Shown: in pieces, positions 5,525 to 9,790 of the stretch
Layout of the letters: the number at the start of each line of letters is the position of its first letter
How positions within the stretch are numbered: the first letter of the stretch is position 1
The notes under the pieces: model-generated
What the model was told of the DNA's origin: nothing
Database searches by the model: none
Seen by the model: the letters and a program-made list of their open reading frames with translations, nothing else
Position numbers and translations under genes: made by a program
Source of the DNA: Candidatus Adiutrix sp.
GTDB taxonomy: Bacteria > Desulfobacterota > Desulfarculia > Adiutricales > Adiutricaceae
Assembly: GCA_031283395.1 (NCBI GenBank)
Contig: JAITBV010000143.1
Location: forward strand, 1-9,790
Length of the DNA stretch: 9,790 nucleotides
Reading direction: 5' to 3'

Positions 5525-6724
5525 TTATCTCCTGATTATGTCCAGCCCGCGGCCGATGCGGATGAACGCGTCTATCGCCTTTTCCAGTTGTTCCGCCGTA
5601 TGCCCGGCGGACATCTGGGTGCGTATGCGCGCCTGTCCCTTGGGCACCACGGGGTAAAAAAATCCTGTTACATAAATGCCTTCGGCCAGAAGACGGTCGG
5701 CGAATTCCCGGGCCAGCCCGGCCTCGCCGAGCATCACCGGGATAATGGCATGATCCGCCCCGGCCAGGGTGAAACCGGCGGCCGTCATTTCCCGGCGGAA
5801 CAGACGCGCGTTTTCCCAGAGACGTTCGCGCAGGGCTTCCCCCCGCCGCAGAAGTTCCAGCACCTTTATCGACGCCGCCACGATGGGCGGGGCCAGGGAA
5901 TTGGAGAACAGATAGGGACGGGAGCGCTGCCTTAAAAGGTCGATCACTTCCCGGCGGGCGGCGGTGTAGCCGCCGGAGGCCCCCCCCAGGGCCTTGCCCA
6001 GGGTGCCGGTGATAATATCCACGCGGCCCATGACCCCGCAGTATTCGGGGGTGCCCCGCCCCTCGGGCCCGACCAGGCCCACGGCGTGGGAATCGTCAAC
6101 AAAGACCAGGGCATCATGCTCCCGGGCCAGTCCGCAGATGCCCTTAAGGTCCGCGATCACGCCGTCCATGGAAAAAACTCCGTCCGTGGCGATCATGATG
6201 TGCCGGGCGCCTTCGGCCCGTGCCTCGGAAAGCCGCGCTTTCAGTTCCGCCAGGTCATTGTTGGCGTAGCGGTAACGCTTCGCTTTGCACAGCCGGATCC
6301 CGTCAATGATGGAGGCGTGGTTAAGAGCATCGGAGATGACGGCGTCCTCCTCGCCGAGCAGACATTCGAAAAGGCCCCCGTTGGCGTCAAAGCAGGAACT
6401 ATAGAGTATGGCGTCTTCCATTCCGACAAACGCCGCGATATCCTCCTCCAGTTGTTTATGCGCCTCCTGCGTCCCGCAGATGAAGCGCACGGACGCCATG
6501 CCGAACCCGAAACCGTCCAGGCCCCGCTTGGCGGCCTCGATCAACTCCGGGCTGTTGGCCAGGCCCAGGTAGTTGTTCGCGCAAAGGTTGATCACCGCCT
6601 CGCCCCGCCGCACGCATATTTCCGCCTGCTGGGGCGAGGTGATGACCCTTTCCTCCTTATACAGGCCTTCCGTCCGTATGTTCTCCAATTGCCCGGAAAG
6701 CATCTGGTAAAAGTTTTCCGGCAT
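5525..6724 (-). CDS. kbl: Glycine C-acetyltransferase (2-amino-3-ketobutyrate CoA ligase)
   Basis: A 399-residue PLP enzyme of the alpha-oxoamine synthase family. It cleaves 2-amino-3-oxobutyrate, the unstable product of Tdh, with CoA to give glycine and acetyl-CoA. The Schiff-base lysine is K244 in TLGKALGG; H136 (LNHAS) stacks on the cofactor; D210 and H213 (VDDSHAVG) contact the pyridine ring; R368 in the C-terminal [11 protein letters not shown] motif should bind the substrate carboxylate. Length matches E. coli Kbl (398). I chose the ATG at 6724 over a longer frame to 6811 because GGAG lies just upstream and [13 protein letters not shown] aligns with the family start. It is the first gene of the kbl-tdh operon, and its last codons (AGG AGA) contain the ribosome site of tdh. 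Confidence 0.97.
   Translation of the reverse strand: MPENFYQMLSGQLENIRTEGLYKEERVITSPQQAEICVRRGEAVINLCANNYLGLANSPELIEAAKRGLDGFGFGMASVRFICGTQEAHKQLEEDIAAFVGMEDAILYSSCFDANGGLFECLLGEEDAVISDALNHASIIDGIRLCKAKRYRYANNDLAELKARLSEARAEGARHIMIATDGVFSMDGVIADLKGICGLAREHDALVFVDDSHAVGLVGPEGRGTPEYCGVMGRVDIITGTLGKALGGASGGYTAARREVIDLLRQRSRPYLFSNSLAPPIVAASIKVLELLRRGEALRERLWENARLFRREMTAAGFTLAGADHAIIPVMLGEAGLAREFADRLLAEGIYVTGFFYPVVPKGQARIRTQMSAGHTAEQLEKAIDAFIRIGRGLDIIRR
5529..5533 (-). promoter_or_regulatory. Ribosome binding site of tdh inside the end of kbl
   Basis: AGGAG on the minus strand is formed by the final Arg-Arg codons of kbl and lies 5 nt before the TTG start of tdh. It supports the TTG as the true start and couples tdh translation to ribosomes finishing kbl. 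Confidence 0.8.
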
Positions 6725-6764
6725 AATCCGCTCCTTTTCCGCCGCCCCCGGCCGCGTGGAAGCC

Positions 6765-6794
6765 AGTATAACATGCGGGGGCGTCATCAGCCAA
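6765..6794 (-). promoter_or_regulatory. Sigma70-type promoter of kbl-tdh
   Basis: On the minus strand TTGGCT (6794-6789), an 18-bp spacer and TATACT (6770-6765) precede kbl. The expected transcript begins about 35 nt before the ATG. It lies in the divergent gap shared with the phosphate genes. No operator repeat is evident. Confidence 0.6.
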
Positions 6795-6856
6795 TAGCAG
6801 GGCGAAAACACCTCTGATAACTTATAACTCTTTTATTTTACAGCATAAACCATGTA

Positions 6857-6885
6857 GTGACTTTTTGGCGGCTTTATTCTACAAT
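6857..6885 (+). promoter_or_regulatory. Possible promoter of the DUF47-pit unit
   Basis: GTGACT (6857-6862), a 17-bp spacer and TACAAT (6880-6885) lie about 80 bp upstream of the first gene. The -35 box is poor, and I see no clear Pho box (repeated CTGTCAT-like units), so phosphate control by PhoB is not supported by the sequence. The stretch 6811-6870 is AT-rich compared with its surroundings. Confidence 0.35.
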
Positions 6886-6966
6886 GTGGCAAAAGATTCA
6901 GGCGGGTTGCATTTCACAGCCGCGGTATTTGGCATCACGAGCCCAGCCACCCAGAGGTCTTCCGCC

Positions 6967-7587
6967 ATGTTCAATGCCCTCTTGCCCAAAGGCGCGCCTT
7001 TTTTTGAATTTCTCCTGCATCAGAACCAATTTCTTTGCGATGTCTCCGCCGAACTGGTCAATATTTTCGAGAGCGGCTCGAGCGAGGGGGAACTGAAGAT
7101 CTCCAAGCTGGAGGCCGACGCCGACCGCATTCATCTGACCATAACCAGGCACCTTTCCCGCGCCTTCATCACCCCCATCGATAGGGAGGATATCCTGCGC
7201 ATCAACAATGCGCAGGAAGTGATCATCGACCTGTATAACAACCTGACCGAACGGTTCCACGTGCTGGAACTCACCCGCATCCCTCCAGCCATGCTCCAAT
7301 TGACCAGCACCCTCAAGCAGATGACGCCCCTTCTCCGCTCCATGCTCGAGGGGCTTTCCAAAAAGAAGGACAGCCACAACACCCGGCAGTTCCTGGCCTT
7401 GCGCGACGAGTGCGAAAACCTGATCCGCACGGGCATCAAGGAGCTATACGAGGCGGAAAAGCTCGACCTGGAGGTTCTGTTTGCCATTGTCAAATGGACG
7501 CGGGCGTATGACCGAATGGAACAGATCGTCGACCACATGGTGACGCTTTTTGAGGCCCTTGAAGAAGCCGTCCTGAAACATGTTTGA
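6967..7587 (+). CDS. DUF47 / PhoU-like phosphate transport accessory protein
   Basis: A 206-residue, all-helical cytosolic protein of the DUF47 (PhoU_div) family, which commonly sits next to Pit permeases and is thought to modulate them. Marks are the EADADRI segment at 49-55 (family pattern E-x-E-A-D-x-I) and the highly typical FITPIDREDILRI at 67-79. The start at 6967 (GAGGT 8 nt upstream) gives the usual family length and N-terminus (LLPKGAPFFEFL); the frame stays open upstream to 6865 from a TTG but that part has no family match. It overlaps pit by 8 nt, so the pair is a single translationally coupled unit. Whether it activates or restrains the transporter cannot be told from sequence. 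Confidence 0.93.
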   Translation: MFNALLPKGAPFFEFLLHQNQFLCDVSAELVNIFESGSSEGELKISKLEADADRIHLTITRHLSRAFITPIDREDILRINNAQEVIIDLYNNLTERFHVLELTRIPPAMLQLTSTLKQMTPLLRSMLEGLSKKKDSHNTRQFLALRDECENLIRTGIKELYEAEKLDLEVLFAIVKWTRAYDRMEQIVDHMVTLFEALEEAVLKHV

Positions 7588-8590
7588 AATTCCGCTCCTT
7601 TTGATAGTCATAGTCATTACGGCCCTGGTTTTCGATTTCACCAACGGCGCGCACGATTGCGCCAACGCCATCGCCACCGTGGTTTCGACCAAGGTGCTCA
7701 CCCCGCGCATGGCCGTCTCCATGGCCGCCGTCCTTAATCTTTTGGGGGCTCTTTTAGGCACCGAGGTGGCCAATACCCTTGGCAGCGGCATCGTGCGGCC
7801 GGAGGTCGTCGCCGGCAGCCATATCCTGGTGCTGGCCGCCCTGATAGGCGCAATTTTTTGGAACAGCCTGACCTGGTATTTCGGCATCCCCTCCTCTTCC
7901 TCCCACACCCTGATCGGCGGGCTGATGGGCGCGGCCATGGCCGAAGCCGGGCCAAGCGCCTTAAACGGCCTGTCCATAATCAAGAAAGTGATCCTGCCCC
8001 TTATTCTTTCTCCCCTGGCAGGTTTTATCATCGGTTTTTCGTTGATGACCCTGGTAGCAATTATTTTCTTCCGTTTTCGCCGACAGAGGGTCAACCGTTT
8101 TTTCAGAAAGGCCCAGGTAGGTTCGGCCGCCTTCATGGCCCTCACCCACGGCCTCAACGACGCCCAGAAGACCATGGGCGTCATAACCCTGGCCTTGCTC
8201 ATCTTCGGCCAGATAGAATCGATCACCGTGCCGTTCTGGGTGAAACTGTCCTGCGCCCTGGCCATGGGCGCGGGGACAGGCGTCGGGGGATGGAAAATTG
8301 TCAAGACCATGGGCCACAAAATATTCAAGCTTGAAACGGCGCACGGCGCTTCGGCCGAAACCTCCGCGGCCCTGATCATAGCCTGCGCCTCCGCGGTCGG
8401 CGCGCCCGTCAGCACGACACACACCATAACCGCCTGCATTTTCGGAGTCGGTTCGACCAAGCGTTTTTCCGCCGTGCGCTGGGGCATAGCGGGCAACCTG
8501 ATCATCGCCTGGATCCTGACCATACCGGCTTCGGCCTGCGTCAGCGCGCTCTTCTTTTTTCTTCTGAGCCTTATTTTCAGGAGCGGGTGA
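7580..8590 (+). CDS. Pit-family inorganic phosphate permease
   Basis: A 336-residue inner-membrane transporter of the PiT (SLC20-like) family, which moves phosphate, often as a metal-phosphate complex, driven by protons or sodium. It has about ten hydrophobic segments and both halves of the family's inverted duplication: the first signature GAHDCANAIATVV (23-35) pairs with GLNDAQKTMG (191-200), and IPSSSSHTLIGG (103-114) pairs with APVSTTHT (275-282). The central cytosolic loop (about 165-180) is short and basic, as in small bacterial Pit proteins. The ATG at 7580 lies inside the end of the DUF47 gene. Other ions, such as sulfate in CysP-like relatives, are possible, but the DUF47 partner favours phosphate. 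Confidence 0.95.
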   Translation: MFEIPLLLIVIVITALVFDFTNGAHDCANAIATVVSTKVLTPRMAVSMAAVLNLLGALLGTEVANTLGSGIVRPEVVAGSHILVLAALIGAIFWNSLTWYFGIPSSSSHTLIGGLMGAAMAEAGPSALNGLSIIKKVILPLILSPLAGFIIGFSLMTLVAIIFFRFRRQRVNRFFRKAQVGSAAFMALTHGLNDAQKTMGVITLALLIFGQIESITVPFWVKLSCALAMGAGTGVGGWKIVKTMGHKIFKLETAHGASAETSAALIIACASAVGAPVSTTHTITACIFGVGSTKRFSAVRWGIAGNLIIAWILTIPASACVSALFFFLLSLIFRSG

Positions 8591-8596
8591 CAACGA

Positions 8597-8622
8597 GGGA
8601 AACGGCGAAAAACGCTTTTCCC
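8597..8622. terminator. Hairpin between convergent pit and the orphan gene
   Basis: GGGAAA (8597-8602) pairs with TTTCCC (8617-8622), with an inner GCG/CGC around an AAAAA loop and a small internal mismatch. It starts 7 nt after the pit stop. There is no following T run, so its strength as a terminator is doubtful, but place and symmetry fit the end of two convergent transcripts. Confidence 0.4.
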
Positions 8623-8654
8623 GGAAATCTCAGGCTCGGCAGACAGAGGCCAGG

Positions 8655-8981
8655 CTATGGAAGTTTATTAGACGCGAAAGCCGAAAGGACGTGCGTTTCA
8701 AAATCAGGCTCCATTTCATAAATAGATTCTATAACCTCGTTCAGCCTCACATTATATAACTTAAAATGGCTTTTTACGTGCGTGTGCATGAATTTATCAA
8801 AAGTATCGAACCATTTGAAATAAGCGATGAACTTTTCAGCCCCCAAATCCTGGCAATAGACTTTCACATGATCCTGGTCGGAATCGTCAATCCGCAGGTC
8901 TTCTTTTTTAGGGATCCTGGTTCCCAAGGTCCCCTCCTTTTCCGAGTAAAAAATTTCAAACCTTCCAAAAACCCCGAACAA
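8655..8981 (-). CDS. Orphan protein of unknown function, AT-rich gene divergent from mazEF
   Basis: A 108-residue soluble protein that I do not recognise. It starts with a beta-like GVFGRFEIFYSEKEG stretch, then a charged part (residues 20-40), and is rich in aromatic residues and Lys/Asp at 45-75 (FIAYFKWFDTFDKFMHTHV), followed by a likely helix NEVIESIYEM. There is no signal peptide or membrane segment. The only sensible start is the TTG at 8981, with AGG just 2 nt upstream; the frame stays open about 13-16 codons more without ATG or GTG, so a lost 5' end is possible. A very good promoter (9040-9069) about 50 nt upstream argues that it is expressed. The gene is much richer in A and T than its neighbours, suggesting acquisition. 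It is divergent from mazEF. Confidence 0.6.
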   Translation of the reverse strand: MFGVFGRFEIFYSEKEGTLGTRIPKKEDLRIDDSDQDHVKVYCQDLGAEKFIAYFKWFDTFDKFMHTHVKSHFKLYNVRLNEVIESIYEMEPDFETHVLSAFASNKLP

Positions 8982-9039
8982 AACCTGAGGCAGGTTGCCA
9001 GGGGCCGCTTCTTCACGCGTTAAGTTTTTAAATTATGCC

Positions 9040-9069
9040 ATTATAAGGCCGTCAACGACTCTTGGTCAA
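9040..9069 (-). promoter_or_regulatory. Sigma70-type promoter of the orphan gene
   Basis: On the minus strand TTGACC (9069-9064), an 18-bp spacer and a perfect TATAAT (9045-9040) predict a start near 9033, giving a leader of about 50 nt. The -35 box lies inside the palindrome at 9056-9075, so a protein bound there would block this promoter. Confidence 0.7.
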
Positions 9070-9075
9070 CAGTCG
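9056..9075. promoter_or_regulatory. Imperfect palindrome, candidate operator between the divergent units
   Basis: CGACTCTTG and CAACAGTCG form inverted arms around a 2-bp centre, with 8 of 9 positions pairing (one C/C mismatch). It covers the -35 box of the minus-strand promoter and ends 18 bp before the -35 of the mazE promoter. A partial direct repeat GTCAAC occurs at 9051-9056 and 9066-9071. MazE or the MazEF complex is an obvious candidate binder, but this is inferred from position only. Confidence 0.5.
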
Positions 9076-9092
9076 CCCCTTTATTTGAAGGC

Positions 9093-9121
9093 TTGACAAA
9101 AAGCTCTGGATATACAAAATT
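9093..9121 (+). promoter_or_regulatory. Probable promoter of mazEF
   Basis: A perfect -35 TTGACA (9093-9098) points towards mazE. The -10 is not clean: a 17-bp spacer leads to AAAATT (9116-9121) within an AT-rich block that holds two TATACA copies (9111-9116 and 9121-9126). The TATACA direct repeat with a 10-bp period could itself be a binding site for the antitoxin. Confidence 0.5.
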
Positions 9122-9140
9122 ATACACAGGAGGAACGACT

Positions 9141-9386
9141 ATGCAGCAAGTCAAAATCAGCACCTGGGGCAATAGCCTCGGCTTCCGCATCCCGCGCGGT
9201 TTGGCCGACAGTTATGATCTTCAGGCTGGGGATGTTCTGGAACTGACCCCGGTCAATGAAGGGTTGCTTATTAAAAAGGCTTTGGGCCAGACCTACCGAC
9301 TGGCCGATATCCTGGATTCTTTCGCCTCCTCAAAGGTGGCTCCGCCAGTGGACTTCGGAAAGCCGAGAGGCGAAGAGATATGGTAA
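9141..9386 (+). CDS. mazE: MazE-type antitoxin (AbrB/SpoVT fold)
   Basis: An 81-residue antitoxin that should bind and neutralise the downstream MazF and, with it, repress their shared promoter. The N-terminal swapped-hairpin DNA-binding domain is clear at residues 4-45: VKISTWGNSLGFRIPRGLAD matches the VKRWGNSPAVRIPATL pattern of E. coli MazE. The C-terminal tail DFGKPRGEEIW (71-81) agrees with the DWGEPKDKEVW end of MazE, the part that wraps around MazF. The ATG at 9141 has AGGAGG at 9128-9133 with a 7-nt spacer; the frame upstream to 9093 runs through the -35 box and is not coding. Its last 7 nt overlap mazF. Confidence 0.95.
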   Translation: MQQVKISTWGNSLGFRIPRGLADSYDLQAGDVLELTPVNEGLLIKKALGQTYRLADILDSFASSKVAPPVDFGKPRGEEIW

Positions 9387-9724
9387 GCCCCAAGCCTCCG
9401 GTCCAGGGGCAAGTGCTGAAACTCAATTTAGACCCCACCCTTGGGCATGAGCAGAAAGGTTATCGGCCGGTCCTGGTGGTTTCGGCCACGCTTTTTAACA
9501 GCCACACCGGCTTCTCTTGGGTGATTCCCATAACTACCCCCCTGAAAGGGTTGCCCAATGAAGTCCGGCTCCCGGAAGGCTTGCCGGTCCAGGGGACCCT
9601 GCTTCTTTCTCAACTGCGGTCTATAGACTGGCGTGCCCGGCCCTTTTCCGTGGCCTGCTCTGTTCCCGCCCCATTTTTGGAAGATATAAACGCCCGCCTG
9701 TCCAGCGTGCTGGTCCGGGAGTAG
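9380..9724 (+). CDS. mazF: MazF/PemK-type mRNA interferase toxin
   Basis: A 114-residue endoribonuclease toxin that cuts single-stranded RNA at short specific sites and stops growth when free of MazE. Family marks align position for position with E. coli MazF: DPTLGHEQKGYRP (18-30) with the active-site E24 and R29, T53 in the PITTPLKG segment (50-57), and SIDWRAR (81-87). All expected catalytic residues are present, so it should be active. The ATG at 9380 overlaps the mazE stop by 7 nt (ATGGTAA), typical of coupled toxin-antitoxin pairs. The cleavage sequence cannot be predicted from the protein alone. No T-tailed terminator follows before 9757, so a downstream gene may be co-transcribed. Confidence 0.96.
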   Translation: MVSPKPPVQGQVLKLNLDPTLGHEQKGYRPVLVVSATLFNSHTGFSWVIPITTPLKGLPNEVRLPEGLPVQGTLLLSQLRSIDWRARPFSVACSVPAPFLEDINARLSSVLVRE

Positions 9725-9757
9725 GTAAGGGGCAATAAAAAGTTTTCAAGAGGCACC

Positions 9758-9790
9758 ATGATAAACCAACCTTCACGCCATCTGTTCAGG
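9758..9790 (+). CDS. Possible start of a gene, 3' truncated by window
   Basis: An ATG at 9758 opens a frame of 11 codons (MINQPSRHLFR) that runs to the window end without a stop. AAGAGG at 9748-9753 lies 4 nt upstream and could act as ribosome site. It starts 33 nt after the mazF stop on the same strand. Too short to name. Confidence 0.35.
   Translation, partial: MINQPSRHLFR

Noticed and set aside
6086..6817. Plus-strand open frame of 243 codons opposite kbl
   Set aside because: The opposite strand encodes Kbl with all PLP residues; this frame has no recognisable motif.
7444..8523. Minus-strand open frame of 359 codons opposite pit
   Set aside because: Composition is Arg/Met/Pro-rich without domain motifs, and the plus strand encodes clear Pit signatures with membrane segments.
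1..9790. CRISPR array, rRNA, transposase or integrase genes
   Set aside because: No regularly spaced repeats, no rRNA-like sequence and no transposase or integrase motif were seen on either strand.

Overview
The window is a GC-rich bacterial chromosome segment. The product set fits a Gram-negative anaerobe, most plausibly a Desulfobacterota/Deltaproteobacteria-type organism: a mutS end abutting a TPR/AMIN/Amidase_3 cell-wall amidase, a kbl-tdh threonine catabolic operon, a DUF47-Pit phosphate uptake pair, an NADP-type secondary alcohol dehydrogenase and MazEF. The taxonomic placement is inference from gene content and composition only; no rRNA or other phylogenetic marker is complete here.

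Layout. 1-1985 (+): the 3' end of mutS overlaps, by ATGA, a secreted N-acetylmuramoyl-L-alanine amidase that carries a run of 11 cytosines. 2024-2073: a long inverted repeat that can terminate both this unit and the convergent alcohol dehydrogenase. 2084-3145 (-): TbADH-like zinc, NADP-dependent secondary alcohol dehydrogenase. 3146-4214: a gene-poor, partly AT-rich stretch with one small orphan helical protein gene, palindromes and the 3' stump of an XRE-type regulator, ending at the tRNA-Ala terminator. 4215-4291 (-): tRNA-Ala(GGC) with a near-consensus promoter at 4364-4392. 4498-6724 (-): kbl and tdh, 1 nt apart, converting threonine to glycine plus acetyl-CoA. 6967-8590 (+): DUF47 accessory protein and Pit phosphate permease, overlapping by 8 nt and divergent from kbl-tdh. 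8655-8981 (-): an unrecognised AT-rich gene, probably with a TTG start. 9141-9724 (+): mazE-mazF toxin-antitoxin pair. The orphan gene and mazEF are divergent and share about 160 bp that hold facing sigma70-like promoters and an imperfect 20-bp palindrome. 9758-9790: possible beginning of another gene.

Most of the window is ordinary housekeeping sequence. The two places that merit attention are the decayed-looking stretch beside tRNA-Ala (3158-4214) and the orphan gene/mazEF divergent module (8655-9724). I did not find a clearly new multi-gene system. The divergent module is the best candidate for something undescribed, and that is an inference from promoter and operator geometry.
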